DNA of 64,000 nt from VRUE01 sp963824215 (GCA_963824215.1 CAWGOE010000001.1:744001-808000); one strand, 5' to 3'. Positions 16,074-25,423 are shown, counted from the first letter of the stretch. A program made the numbers and translations. The notes: generated by a model from the letters alone, not told the origin.

Positions 16074-17799
16074 TCAGAACCCGCAGACGGTCGCCGGGCC
16101 GCCTTCGAGCCGCAGCTTCCAGGGGACCGTCGAGAGGTCGGTCGGAATCGAGAGTGCGACCGCCTCGTCTGGTGCGAGGCTGGTCTGGAAGTCGACCGGG
16201 AAGGCCAGCGGCGCTCCGGCGGGAGTCGAGAAGCGCCGCATCTTGATCCCGGTCACGGGTTCGGCGCCGGCGCCGATGATCGCGCCGCCCGGCGGCAGGG
16301 CGAGCAGCGGCGAGTCCCCGCCCGGCACGGTCACGCAGCCGTTCGCCGGCAGCGCGGCGACGCCGCTCGCATCGGGGCTTGCTGCGGGGGCGTTCGCCGG
16401 CAGGTCTGCGGAGGACGCCGGCTCGAGCCCCACTCGCAGCGCGTTGAGCAGCACCTTGTCGGCAGCGAAGCGCCCCTCCGGTCTGGTCCTCTGCAGCTCC
16501 TCGACCGTGTAGGCAGGCGAGCCGAACTCGTCGACGGCGGCGAAGTAGGAGCCGGCGTCGATGTGGGCGAAACCGGTGTCGGCGAATTCTTCCTCGAGGT
16601 AGAAGTTGGCGTCCACGGTGCCGCGGGCAATCTCCAGCGCGGTCAGGTCGGCGCGGACGATCGCCGTGCTGCGCTCGTAGCTGTTTGCGGCTTCGTTCAG
16701 GAAGAGGCCGTTGCTGGCGACGGCGGCGAGGACGACGACGACCGCCGGGCCCAGCAGGCGCCGGTCCAGCTTCACGCCGCGCAGCAGCTCGGCGGCGACG
16801 AGCAGGATGAAGGTTGCGCCGAGCAACTGGTAGCGGCTGGCCCACGGCACCCTGCCCTCCTTGACGGCGAAGCCGCCGAGGATCCAGAAGGAGAGGCCGA
16901 TCGCGAGCACGATCCAGAACGAGCGCGGAATGCGCTCCATCCGGTAGGCGCGCCAGAGGGCAAGGCCGGCGAGGGCGACGGCGAGCGGGCGCCCCCAGTC
17001 GAGGCCGGACGGCGAAGGCATCCCTTCGCTAACCGGGGTGGCCAGACCCAACAGCGCCGCGATCGCGGCGGCGAAAGAATCGAGCACGAAGATCGGGGTG
17101 GCGGCGATGTTGTGCAACGAGAATCGCGCTTTCCGCCTCGTGGCCCCAGCCGAGCCACCAGAGCACGTAGAGGATGGCCGGCACGACGACGACGTAGGCG
17201 CGCCGGCGCCAGTCGCGTTCGCCGCGCCGTAGGAGGATGTCGACGGCCGCCCCGGCGGCGAAGGGAACCCAGACGCTGGAGAAGAGCATCGTGCCGATCA
17301 GCCAGGCACAAGCGAGCACATCGCCCGTTTTGTCGCGGCGGTCGAGCGCGACGAGCATCCCCAGGCCGCAGGTGAGCGAGCCGAGGAAAGTGATTGAGGC
17401 GAACCAGAACAGGTCCTCATAGGCGGCACCGAGGAATAGCACCGGCACCGTCGCTAGCAGCGCCGGCCAGGGGCCGATCCGGCGCCGGATCAAGACGAAG
17501 AGGAACCAGTTGCCGAGCAGGAAGATCGCCGTCGAGACGACCCGGAAAGGCAGCATCGAGCCGATGCCGAAGCCGCCGAGCACCAGCTTCCACAGCGCCA
17601 CCGCGCCCGCCACCAGGTGCTCGTTCGCCGGTCCGAAGAAGGCGTCGGCGTTGAACTCGCGCCGGTAGAGGATGTAGGTCCAGTCGTCGAGGACGAAGGT
17701 GATCGACGAGCCGAGCACGACGATGATCGCGCCGGAGATCGCCATCGCGGCGATGAGCAGCAGCGACGCTGGTTCTCTCAGTCGGTATGCCCCGCCCAC
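16074..17799 (-). pseudogene. GT-C-like membrane protein split by an apparent frameshift
   Basis: Two overlapping reading frames together give one protein similar to the 7928-9616 product. The N-terminal part runs from GTG 17799 with membrane helices and the acidic loop LDDWTYILYRR up to LYVLWWLGWGHEAESA. The C-terminal part continues in another frame from about 17120 (FSLHNIAATPIFVL) to 16074, with more helices and the extracytoplasmic domain ending VCGF. The paralogue is continuous across this point, so a single extra base near 17122-17130 is the simplest explanation. It may be a true mutation or an assembly error. The restored product would be about 575 residues. Confidence 0.7.
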
Positions 17800-17821
17800 G
17801 CCGGTAACCTATAGCGCTGCT

Positions 17822-18937
17822 TTGACGCTCCGGGTTCCGTTCCTCGACCTCGATCCCGGCCCGGACCTGGAAGCTGAGCTGCAGGCGGCGCTGGCCCGGG
17901 TGCTCGCCTCACGCCATTTCCTCTTGGGACCTGAGCTGGAGGGGTTCGAGCGCGAGTTCGCCGTCTTCTGCGGCGCGCGCCACTGCGTCGGCGTGGGCAG
18001 CGGCCTCAGCGCGATCGAGCTGGCCCTGCGCGCCGCCGGGATTGGCCCCGGCGACGAGGTGATCGTCCCCGCCTACACCTGGATCGCCACCTGGCTCGGC
18101 GTGACCCGGGCCGGGGCCGTCCCGGTCGGCGTTGACGCGATCGAGGAGACCTACAACATCGATCCCGAGGCGATCGCGGCAGCGGTCACGCCCCGTACGG
18201 CGGCGATCGTGCCGGTGCACCTGCGTGGCGAGCCGGCGGCGATGGAGGCGATCGGCGAGGTTGCACGTGCGCACGGGCTGCTGGTCGTCGAGGACGCTGC
18301 GCAGGCGCACGGCGCGAGGTGCGCGGGAAAGCGTGTCGGCAGCCTCGGCGACGCGGCCGCCTTCTCCTTCTATCCCTCGAAGAACCTGGGAGCGCTCGGC
18401 GACGGCGGTGCGGTCGTCACCGATGACGATCAGCTGGCGGCGCAGGTGCGGTTGCTGCGCAACTACGGCATGCGGGATCGCTACCGGATTGAGGCTGCGG
18501 GAGCGAACTCCCGCCTGGCCGAGATCCAGGCCGCGGCGCTGCGCGCGAAGCTGCCCCGGCTCGAAGCGTGGAACGAAGCGCGGGCCACCCTGGCGCAGGC
18601 TTACTCGAGCGCTTTCGAAGGCGCGGAGGAGATCGCGGTCCCGCGCCCGCCGGCCTGGGCCGAGCCGGCCTGGCACCTCTTCGCGATCGGCCACCCCGAA
18701 CGCGACCGCTGCGCCGAGGCCCTGGCAGAGCACGGGATCGAGACCCTCGTCCACTACCCGGTGCTGCCGCACCTCTCCGCCCCTTACCGCGAGGCGGGTG
18801 GAGGGGAGGGCCGCTTCCCCGTGGCCGAGCGCCTCGCCGAGGGCGAGCTCAGCCTGCCGCTCTACCCGCAGTTGCCCCAGCGGGCTTGCGAGACGGTGTC
18901 CGCCGCGGTGCTCGGCACGATCGCGGCCGACCGCTAG
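17822..18937 (+). CDS. DegT/DnrJ/EryC1 aminotransferase, FdtB/QdtB-like
   Basis: A 371-residue PLP-dependent sugar aminotransferase. The family order is clear: VPFLDLDPGPDLEAEL start, HCVGVGSGLSAIELALRA, VIVPAYTWIAT, VVEDAAQAHGA, and the Schiff-base Lys in SFYPSKNLGALGDGGAVV. The TTG start at 17822 gives the standard N-terminus. With the FdtA-like isomerase (19943-20365) and acyltransferase (20459-21175) next door it completes a route from dTDP-4-keto-6-deoxyglucose to a dTDP-3-acetamido-3,6-dideoxyhexose, acting on the 3-keto intermediate. 3-amino specificity is inferred from those neighbours. Confidence 0.88.
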   Translation: MTLRVPFLDLDPGPDLEAELQAALARVLASRHFLLGPELEGFEREFAVFCGARHCVGVGSGLSAIELALRAAGIGPGDEVIVPAYTWIATWLGVTRAGAVPVGVDAIEETYNIDPEAIAAAVTPRTAAIVPVHLRGEPAAMEAIGEVARAHGLLVVEDAAQAHGARCAGKRVGSLGDAAAFSFYPSKNLGALGDGGAVVTDDDQLAAQVRLLRNYGMRDRYRIEAAGANSRLAEIQAAALRAKLPRLEAWNEARATLAQAYSSAFEGAEEIAVPRPPAWAEPAWHLFAIGHPERDRCAEALAEHGIETLVHYPVLPHLSAPYREAGGGEGRFPVAERLAEGELSLPLYPQLPQRACETVSAAVLGTIAADR

Positions 18938-18965
18938 CCCGCGGCCCTCTAGCATCGGCCGGCAC

Positions 18966-19946
18966 ATGCCTTCGCGCCGCCGCCGCTGGAATCTCCTCCG
19001 CCGCGCACTCGACTGGGCGGTTCGTCCCTACCTCAGGGACCTGCAGGCGCGGCTGGATGCCGCCCAGGGCGCGATCGAGAGCCTGCACGGCGACCTCGGC
19101 CGCGTCCATCGCGAGCTCGAACAGGTCCACGGCAGAGCCCATCAGGCCGAAATCGACGCGCGCAAAGCAGCGGGCATCGGTCGCCACGTCTACGACGAAG
19201 AGCCCGCCAACCGGCGTCGCCTGCACGCCCTGCGGGCGAGTGAGGACTACGAGCCCGCGTTCAGCGAAGACGAGCCGCTGGTCAGCTTCATCGTCCCGAC
19301 CTACACCTCCTTCGAGACTCTGCGCGATGTCGCCTTGCCTTCGATCCTCGGCCAGACCTACTCGAACCTGGAGGTGATCGTGGTGGGGGACTGCGCCCCA
19401 CCCGAGACGGCGGAGGCGGTCGCATCGCTCGGCGACCCGCGCGTCAGCTACTTCAACCGCACGGTCCGCGGGCCCTACGCGGACGATCCCGACCGGCGTT
19501 GGTACACGATTGGCGGGCCGCCCTTCAACGACGGACTGGCGCGCGCCCGCGGACGCTGGATCGCCGCCCTCGGCGATGACGATGCCGTTCGCCCAACCCA
19601 CACCGAGCATTTGCTCGGCGCGGCGCGGGAGCACCGTTGGGAGCACTGCTACGGGTTGCAGCTAGTCGACTTCGCCGAAGGCGAGCCGCTGAGTCTGGGC
19701 AAGTTCCCACCTGCGCTGGGGCAGTGGGGCATGCAAGCCGCGATCTACCACGCTGGGCTGCGCTTCTTCGAAGCGGAGCTCGCCGATTCGATCTACGAGG
19801 AGCCGAGCGACTGGTCGAAGTGCAGGCGGATGCTCCGCACTGGGGTCCGCTTCGGCATGATCGACGAGGTCGTCGTCGATAAGCACGAGACCCGTCGTCG
19901 CTCAGCTGAAGAGTGGCTGGAGGGCCCGGTCCCCCGCGCCGACTAG
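18966..19946 (+). CDS. GT2 glycosyltransferase with N-terminal coiled coil
   Basis: A 326-residue protein. Residues about 20-65 form a coiled coil (LQARLDAAQGAIESLHGDL); a GT-A fold follows with VSFIVPTYTSFETLRD, LEVIVVGDCAPPET and the metal site LGDDDAV. ATG 18966 is preferred because the longer upstream frame only overlaps the aminotransferase gene. It lies 28 bp after that gene, so co-transcription is likely. It ends 4 bp into the convergent isomerase gene. The donor might be the 3-amino sugar made by its neighbours; this is an inference from position. Confidence 0.82.
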   Translation: MPSRRRRWNLLRRALDWAVRPYLRDLQARLDAAQGAIESLHGDLGRVHRELEQVHGRAHQAEIDARKAAGIGRHVYDEEPANRRRLHALRASEDYEPAFSEDEPLVSFIVPTYTSFETLRDVALPSILGQTYSNLEVIVVGDCAPPETAEAVASLGDPRVSYFNRTVRGPYADDPDRRWYTIGGPPFNDGLARARGRWIAALGDDDAVRPTHTEHLLGAAREHRWEHCYGLQLVDFAEGEPLSLGKFPPALGQWGMQAAIYHAGLRFFEAELADSIYEEPSDWSKCRRMLRTGVRFGMIDEVVVDKHETRRRSAEEWLEGPVPRAD

Positions 19947-20365
19947 GGATTCGCGGCGCGGTTCTGGGCCAGCGCCTGGAACTCCGCGTAATCGCGGACG
20001 TACTCGGTCTCGTCGTAGCGGCCCGAGGAGACCACGTAGTAGGCGGAGCCTGCGGCAAAGCCGGTCAGGTCGTGCCACGCCATCGGCGGCAGGTAGAGGC
20101 CGAAGCGAGGGTCGCCCAGAGCGAAGGAAACGCGGCGCGAGCCGTCGTCCACGCTGACCTTGAAGCCTCCATGCAGGCAGACGACCAGCTGCTCGGTGAG
20201 GCGGTGGGCGTGGCCGCCGCGCCGCGCCCCCTCGGGGACGTCGTAGACGTGGTAGACCCTGGCGATCGGGAACGGTATGTGCCGCTCCGCCTCACCGAAG
20301 ACGAGGTTCCCCTGCGCGTCCTCGACCGTCGGTAGTGCGACGAGCTGGCAATCATCGACGCCCAC
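19943..20365 (-). CDS. fdtA: dTDP-4-oxo-6-deoxyhexose 3,4-ketoisomerase (FdtA/QdtA-like)
   Basis: A 140-residue single-domain cupin of the WxcM/FdtA family, which moves the keto group of dTDP-4-keto-6-deoxyglucose from C4 to C3. Family motifs are RRGGHAHRLTEQLVVCLHG, with the paired active-site His residues, then VSVDDG, LYLPPMAWHDL and YDETEYVRDYAEF. The start is GTG. FdtA (galacto product) and QdtA (gluco product) are hard to tell apart by sequence. The gene is divergent from the acyltransferase and convergent with a glycosyltransferase. Confidence 0.88.
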   Translation of the reverse strand: MGVDDCQLVALPTVEDAQGNLVFGEAERHIPFPIARVYHVYDVPEGARRGGHAHRLTEQLVVCLHGGFKVSVDDGSRRVSFALGDPRFGLYLPPMAWHDLTGFAAGSAYYVVSSGRYDETEYVRDYAEFQALAQNRAANP

Positions 20366-20458
20366 GGAGGCGCCACCCTAGCAATGCGCCTGCATCGTCC
20401 CGCCAGGGCGGGCCGTTACCATCGCCGCCGCCCCACTAGGTCGGGGCGAACCGTGCCG

Positions 20459-21175
20459 ATGCCCACCATCCACCCAAGCGCTGCCGTTGAGTCCGACTCG
20501 ATCGGCGCCCGAGCCTCAATCGGGGAGTTCGCCGTGGTCAGGGCCGGAGCGGTGATTGGCGATGACGTGACCATCCACCCGCACGTCGTGATCGAGCCCG
20601 GGGTCGAGATTGGGGTGGGAACCGAGGTGCTTCCCGGTTCCTACATCGGCCGCCGCCCTCGCGCCGTCGGCTCGATCGTGCGCGACCCGACATATCGGGA
20701 AACCACCAGCGTTGGCGCCGGCTGTTCGATCGGCGCCAACGCAGTCATCTACTACGACGTCGAGATCGGCGATGACACTCTGATCGGAGACGCCGCTTCG
20801 CTTCGCGAGACCGCCCGGGTCGGCACTGGATGCGTAATTGGTCGCGCGGTAGTTCTCGACCGCGATGTCGAGGTGGGCGACCGCACCAAGATCAACTTTG
20901 CATCCTCGCTGGCGTCCAAGGCGCGAATCGGCAAGGGGGTCTTCATCGCCCAGCACGTGATCACGACGAACGACAATGCGCTTGGCCGTCATGGCTGGAA
21001 CGATGAGCTAATCGCCGGGCCGACGATCGAGGACGATGCGATGATCGGCGCCAACGCGACCTTCCTGCCGGGCGTCAGGGTCGGCGCTGGCGCCACGGTT
21101 GGCGCTGGGTCGGTGGTGACCAAGGACGTCGCCCCCGGCGCCACCGTGGTCGGCGTGCCGGCCCGCCCGCTATGA
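20459..21175 (+). CDS. Left-handed beta-helix acyltransferase, dTDP-3-amino-sugar N-acetyltransferase-like
   Basis: A 238-residue hexapeptide-repeat protein: repeated [LIV]GxxxxI/V units such as SIGARASIGEFAVV, TIHPHVVI and RVGAGATVGAGSVVTKDV, closing with the usual VVGVPARPL. Its length and position next to the isomerase and aminotransferase match FdtC/QdtC, which acetylate the 3-amino group of dTDP-3-amino-3,6-dideoxyhexose using acetyl-CoA. ATG 20459 starts the first recognisable repeat; a GTG lies 6 nt upstream. The stop overlaps the ATG of the exporter ATPase gene (ATGA), so sugar completion and export are translationally coupled. Confidence 0.85.
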   Translation: MPTIHPSAAVESDSIGARASIGEFAVVRAGAVIGDDVTIHPHVVIEPGVEIGVGTEVLPGSYIGRRPRAVGSIVRDPTYRETTSVGAGCSIGANAVIYYDVEIGDDTLIGDAASLRETARVGTGCVIGRAVVLDRDVEVGDRTKINFASSLASKARIGKGVFIAQHVITTNDNALGRHGWNDELIAGPTIEDDAMIGANATFLPGVRVGAGATVGAGSVVTKDVAPGATVVGVPARPL

Positions 21176-22368
21176 GCCAGCCGGCGGCGATAGAGGCTCG
21201 GGGGGTCGAGAAGACCTTCCGCATCCCTACCCACAGGGTCGACTCGCTGAAGGAGCGGCTGACGACCTTCAACAAGCAGGACTTTCGTGCCTTGCACGCG
21301 CTGCGCGACGTCTCTTTTGAGATCGAGCGCGGCGAGTTCTTCGGCATCGTCGGTCGCAATGGCTCGGGCAAGAGCACCCTGCTCAAGATCCTCGCTTCGA
21401 TCTACCGGGCCGACGCTGGCCGGGTGAGGATGGCCGGCCGCCTCGCCCCTTTTATCGAGCTCGGCGTCGGCTTCAATCCCGAGCTAACGGCGCGGGAGAA
21501 CGTCGAGCTGAACGGGGTGATGATGGGCCTGACCCGGCGCGACGCCCGCAGCCGCCTCGGCGCCGTGCTCGAGTTCGCCGAGCTGGAGGAGTTCGTCGAC
21601 CTGAAACTGAAGAACTACTCCTCGGGGATGCTGGTCCGCCTCGCCTTCTCGGTGATGATCCAGTCCGACGCCGAGATCCTCCTGATCGACGAGGTCCTGG
21701 CCGTCGGCGACGCCTCCTTCCAGCAGAAGTGCGCCGACGTCTTCCACGAGATCCGCGACTCCGACCGCACCGTCGTCTTCGTCACCCACGACATGAACGC
21801 GGTCGAGCAGTATTGCCACCGGGCGATGCTGCTCCATGATGGCTCGGTCAAGGCGGTCGGCGACTCGGGCGAGGTGGCGAGGAAGTACCTGCGGCTCAAC
21901 TTCGAGCAGGCGCCCGGGGGAGAGGCCGACCTCGGTGGGATCGCCGACGTGACTCTCGCCGACGTCTGGTTGGAGAATTCAGCCGGAGAGCGGATCACCA
22001 ACCTCGAGCAGGGCAGCGAGGTGCGCTTCTGCGCGGAGTTGGAGGCACACCGTCAGGTCGAGGGAGCGAGCGTCGGCTTCGGCTTCGTCAACTCAGACGG
22101 GGTCCAGGTGACCGGCTTCGGGCTCGGGGTGCCGGAAGAGCCTCCGAACCGACTCGAGCCGGGTCAGCGGGTCCGCGTCGGCGGACCGCTCGAGAACCGC
22201 CTCGCACCCGGCCGCTACGTGGTCAAGTGCTGGATTCACCGCAACCACAATTTCTCCGACCTGGTTCTGCACTCGCCGCACGTGCTCGACTTCGTCGTCT
22301 TCGGCGACGGCGCACCCGGCGTCGTATCGCTGAACCACAAGATCACCGCCTCGCTGGAGGGATCGTGA
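21172..22368 (+). CDS. wzt: Polysaccharide ABC transporter ATP-binding protein (Wzt/TagH type)
   Basis: A 398-residue ABC ATPase. Walker A is GRNGSGKST (61-69), the signature reads YSSGMLVRLAF, Walker B is ILLIDEVLAVGD, and the switch is TH in VFVTHDMNAV. It has the extended C-terminal region of about 150 residues (from LADVWLENSAGERITNLEQG) seen in Wzt proteins that bind the glycan's terminal modification. It pairs with the adjacent permease (GTGA overlap) to flip undecaprenyl-linked glycan outward. Confidence 0.93.
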   Translation: MSQPAAIEARGVEKTFRIPTHRVDSLKERLTTFNKQDFRALHALRDVSFEIERGEFFGIVGRNGSGKSTLLKILASIYRADAGRVRMAGRLAPFIELGVGFNPELTARENVELNGVMMGLTRRDARSRLGAVLEFAELEEFVDLKLKNYSSGMLVRLAFSVMIQSDAEILLIDEVLAVGDASFQQKCADVFHEIRDSDRTVVFVTHDMNAVEQYCHRAMLLHDGSVKAVGDSGEVARKYLRLNFEQAPGGEADLGGIADVTLADVWLENSAGERITNLEQGSEVRFCAELEAHRQVEGASVGFGFVNSDGVQVTGFGLGVPEEPPNRLEPGQRVRVGGPLENRLAPGRYVVKCWIHRNHNFSDLVLHSPHVLDFVVFGDGAPGVVSLNHKITASLEGS

Positions 22369-23210
22369 GCGCTGAGCCGGCTGCGACGGAGCTGCGCGAG
22401 GTCGCCGGGCCCTCGGCCCTCGGCGGCGGTCGCCACCGCTTCTTCGAGCTGCTTTGGCTGATGTCGGTGACCGAGTTCAAGAAAACGTTCTTCGGCACCG
22501 CGCTCGGTTACGTCTGGTCGCTGGTGCGGCCGCTGCTGCTGTTCGCCGTCCTGCTTACCGTCTTCACCCAGGTCTTCAAAATCGACGTCCCCCACTACGA
22601 AGTCCTGCTGCTCTTCAACATCGTCCTCTTCGGCTTCTTCCAGGAAGCGACCGGCGGCGCCGTCAGCTCGGTACTGGCGCAGGAGGGGATCGTGCGCAAG
22701 ACCCAGTTCCCGCGGCTGGTCATCCCACTCTCGGTGGTGTTGACTTCGCTGTTCACGCTCGGCCTCAACATGATCGTCGTGCTCGGCTTCATGCTCGGCT
22801 TTGGCGTCTACCCGATGTGGACCTGGCTGCTGTTTCCGCTTGTTTTCGTCCCTCTTTTCGTCTTCGTCTGCGCGCTGGCACTATTGCTCTCGGCGCTCAA
22901 CGTTCGCTTCCGCGATGTGGCGATCATCTGGATCGTGCTGGCGACCGCGCTCAACTACGGCACGCCGATCATCTACCCGCTGGAATTCGTGCCGTCCGAG
23001 ACGCTCAAGCACCTGCTGATGGCAAATCCGCTGACGCCGCTCTTCCAGCAGGCCCACGTCTGGATGATCGACTCCAACGCCGAAGGGGTTTGGGCCGCTG
23101 CCGGCGGGCCATTACCGCTGATCGTCGCCGGGCTGATCTACGTCAGCGTCTGTGTGCTCGGCGTCTGGGTCTTCAACCGCGAGGCGCCGCGGATCGCCGA
23201 GCAGCTCTAG
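22365..23210 (+). CDS. wzm: Polysaccharide ABC transporter permease (Wzm/TagG, ABC-2 type)
   Basis: A 281-residue ABC-2 permease with six predicted membrane helices. It has the conserved cytoplasmic lead-in LLWLMSVTEFKKTFFGTALG, LVRPLLLF, and the closing PLTPLFQ typical of TagG/Wzm proteins. The GTG start overlaps the stop of the ATPase gene (GTGA); extending upstream would only overlap that gene. Together they form the export step for the finished lipid-linked polysaccharide. Confidence 0.93.
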   Translation: MSAEPAATELREVAGPSALGGGRHRFFELLWLMSVTEFKKTFFGTALGYVWSLVRPLLLFAVLLTVFTQVFKIDVPHYEVLLLFNIVLFGFFQEATGGAVSSVLAQEGIVRKTQFPRLVIPLSVVLTSLFTLGLNMIVVLGFMLGFGVYPMWTWLLFPLVFVPLFVFVCALALLLSALNVRFRDVAIIWIVLATALNYGTPIIYPLEFVPSETLKHLLMANPLTPLFQQAHVWMIDSNAEGVWAAAGGPLPLIVAGLIYVSVCVLGVWVFNREAPRIAEQL

Positions 23211-23371
23211 GAACCTGTCCCGTGACCCCCGCACACGTCTGGCGGCGGCGGACGCTGCGCGGTGCGGCGTCCTCGGTCGGCAAAATAGCGCTGCTATTCG
23301 GCCTCCCTGCGTCCTTGCCCCGCTTGGTCCGGCGCTCGCCAGTCGCGCACGCGGGTCACGGGACAGGTTCC
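23210..23371. repeat. 162-bp fold-back (MITE-like) element
   Basis: A 19-nt terminal inverted repeat, GGAACCTGTCCCGTGACCC (23210-23228) and its exact complement at 23353-23371, bounds the interval. The arms continue as an imperfect palindrome almost to the middle, where AATAGC-GCT-GCTATT forms a small perfect hairpin. The left end starts at the last base of the permease stop codon. No coding sequence is seen inside. It may be a miniature transposable element or a large transcribed hairpin. Confidence 0.7.
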
Positions 23372-23418
23372 AGGCCCGGGCGCTACTTTCTGGGCCGGAT
23401 GCGTTTCAGGGTGGTGCC

Positions 23419-24525
23419 TTGACTCGAAAGACGACAGCGCTGTTGGCTGCCATCGCCATGGCGCTGCTCGGCCTGCCTGCTGCGGCCCCCGCTCCTGCTG
23501 CACCGGCACCGCCGGGCTTCGTCGTCGGCATCTCGCCGCAGACGCCGGCCGGCGATGACGACTACTCGCTGATGGCGCAGGCCGGCCTGCGCAGCTTGCG
23601 CCTGCCGCTGAACTGGGCTCGCATCGAGCCGCACAGCCCCTACCTGGTCGAGCCTGATTGGTCGGACTTCGACCGCTCCGTGACGATCGCCGCACGCCAC
23701 GGGCTGCGGGTCTTTCCCTTCGTCTGGGGGACGCCACCCTGGATCGCCGAAGAGGAGCTGATCGAACCGGTTCGCCACGGTTGGGACGGCAGGGCATGGG
23801 CCTCCTTCCTGCGCCGGGCGGTGGAGCGCTATGGCCCCGGCGGCGCCTTCTGGCGGGAAAACCCAGGCTTGCCGGCACAGCCGATCCGCACATGGGAGAT
23901 CTGGAACGAGTCGAACATCGTCAGCTTCTCCGCCCGCCCCGACCCCCGCCGCTACGCCCGCCTGTTGCGCATCAGCGGCCGCGCGATCCACCGCGCCGAT
24001 CCCGGCGCGAAGGCGATCTTCGGCGGCCTCTTCGGCCGGCCGCTACAGGTGCCGCCCAACATTGCCTCCGGCGACTACCTCAACCGCGTCTACGGCGCTG
24101 GTGGCGTGAAGCCGTTCTTCGACGGGGTGGCGCTGCACCCCTACGTCGCCGATGCCGCGGCGATGCGCCCCCAAATCCGCAACCTGCGGCGCGTTATGCG
24201 CAACCACGGCGATACCGCCACCCCGCTCTACGTCACCGAGCTGGGCTGGGGCTCGGACAGCTTCGAGACCCGCTGGGAGCGTGGGCCGCTTGGCCAGGCG
24301 CGCGAGCTCGACCAGGCCTTCTCGATCCTCACCGCCAACCACCGCCGCTGGCGCATCGCCGGCGTCTGGTGGTTCTCCTGGGCCGACGCGGGGCCCTTCT
24401 GCCAGTTCTGCGACTCCGCTGGCCTGCTGACTGAGCGCCGCGAGGCGAAGCCAGCCTGGTACAGCTTCAACGCCTGGACCGGGGGCGACCCCGGCGCCGT
24501 CCCGCGGGCTGGTATCGGCGAGTAG
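23419..24525 (+). CDS. Secreted clan-A glycoside hydrolase-like protein, paralogue 2
   Basis: A 368-residue protein with a signal peptide (about 1-30, AAAPAPAAPA) and the TIM-barrel described for the 5988 gene. Acid/base is in EIWNESN (Glu about 164) and nucleophile in LYVTELGWGS (Glu about 274); the CxxC pair is in FCQFCDSAGLL. The start is TTG 23419, the only in-frame start that opens a signal peptide. It follows the exporter permease after the fold-back element, so it may act on the exported polymer. Confidence 0.8.
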   Translation: MTRKTTALLAAIAMALLGLPAAAPAPAAPAPPGFVVGISPQTPAGDDDYSLMAQAGLRSLRLPLNWARIEPHSPYLVEPDWSDFDRSVTIAARHGLRVFPFVWGTPPWIAEEELIEPVRHGWDGRAWASFLRRAVERYGPGGAFWRENPGLPAQPIRTWEIWNESNIVSFSARPDPRRYARLLRISGRAIHRADPGAKAIFGGLFGRPLQVPPNIASGDYLNRVYGAGGVKPFFDGVALHPYVADAAAMRPQIRNLRRVMRNHGDTATPLYVTELGWGSDSFETRWERGPLGQARELDQAFSILTANHRRWRIAGVWWFSWADAGPFCQFCDSAGLLTERREAKPAWYSFNAWTGGDPGAVPRAGIGE

Positions 24526-24538
24526 CTCTGCGCTGCGG

Positions 24539-25423
24539 TCAGCTGGCCGAGCGGAACAGGTTGACCGAGCCGATGCGGCGCATCGTGTACTGGTCGTAGG
24601 GGAGGTCGCCGCGCCAGCGGTTGTGGGCCTCGGCGGAGACGAAGTAGGTCTCCGGGTCATCCTCCATCTCGCCGATCCTCGCCGCCAGCTCCTCCGTCGG
24701 AAGGCCGAGGCCAGCGACGATGCGGTCGAGTTTCTCGCGGTGTTCGTCGGCGCCCCAGCCGGCGAGGACGTGGTCGACGGCATGGATCGAGCAGCCACCC
24801 GGCTTGACCAGCTGGTGGCCGGTCTCGACCACGTTGCCCACCTGCTCCATTGGCACGTGCTCAAGCACCGAGATCGAGAAGACGGCGCCGAAGTCGTCGC
24901 CGAGCGGCTCGCTCGGCGGGAACAGCTCGCGGACGAAATGCACGTCCGGATAGGCGAGCTGGAAGCGCTTGAACTCGCGCGGCCCGTTGCCGCCACCCTG
25001 GTAGTCGTCGACGACCGTCACCTCGTAGCCGAGGCGCGAGAGCATCCCCGCGACCAGCGGCTCACCGGCGCCGATCTCGAGGATGCGAGAGCCGCGCTCG
25101 ACGTTGCCGAGGATCGCCTTGACCATCCAACAGCGCTGCAGGTCCTTCATGTCGAAGCTGGCGCCGGCGAGGCCGGTCATGTGATCGGCGCTGTCGGCGA
25201 AGTCGCGGACCGTGCCGTAGGAGATCTCTGGTAGCGGGAAGGAGCCCGCGTAGCGCTCGGCGATCGGCCAGAGGGAGCTGTCAGCGATCGTCCAGGCCGA
25301 GGCGTTGGCCCCGGGCGTTGCTGCCGTCGGCGTGTAGAGCGCGGCTTTGCCGGCAAGTTTGCGCAAGAGCGGCGAGCGCGCCGCCGTCGCCCGCAGGCGC
25401 TTCGCCGTGTTGGGGGTGCTCAT
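24539..25423 (-). CDS. SAM-dependent methyltransferase
   Basis: A 294-residue class I methyltransferase: motif I is ILEIGAGEPLVAGMLSRLG, followed by VTVVDDY and FSISVLEHVPMEQVG (motif IV region). ATG 25423 overlaps the upstream glycosyltransferase stop (ATGA). It is the last gene of a four-gene leftward operon starting at 28617 and likely methylates a sugar or chain end of the glycan; chain-terminal methylation often pairs with Wzt C-terminal domains, but that link is inference here. Confidence 0.85.
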   Translation of the reverse strand: MSTPNTAKRLRATAARSPLLRKLAGKAALYTPTAATPGANASAWTIADSSLWPIAERYAGSFPLPEISYGTVRDFADSADHMTGLAGASFDMKDLQRCWMVKAILGNVERGSRILEIGAGEPLVAGMLSRLGYEVTVVDDYQGGGNGPREFKRFQLAYPDVHFVRELFPPSEPLGDDFGAVFSISVLEHVPMEQVGNVVETGHQLVKPGGCSIHAVDHVLAGWGADEHREKLDRIVAGLGLPTEELAARIGEMEDDPETYFVSAEAHNRWRGDLPYDQYTMRRIGSVNLFRSAS

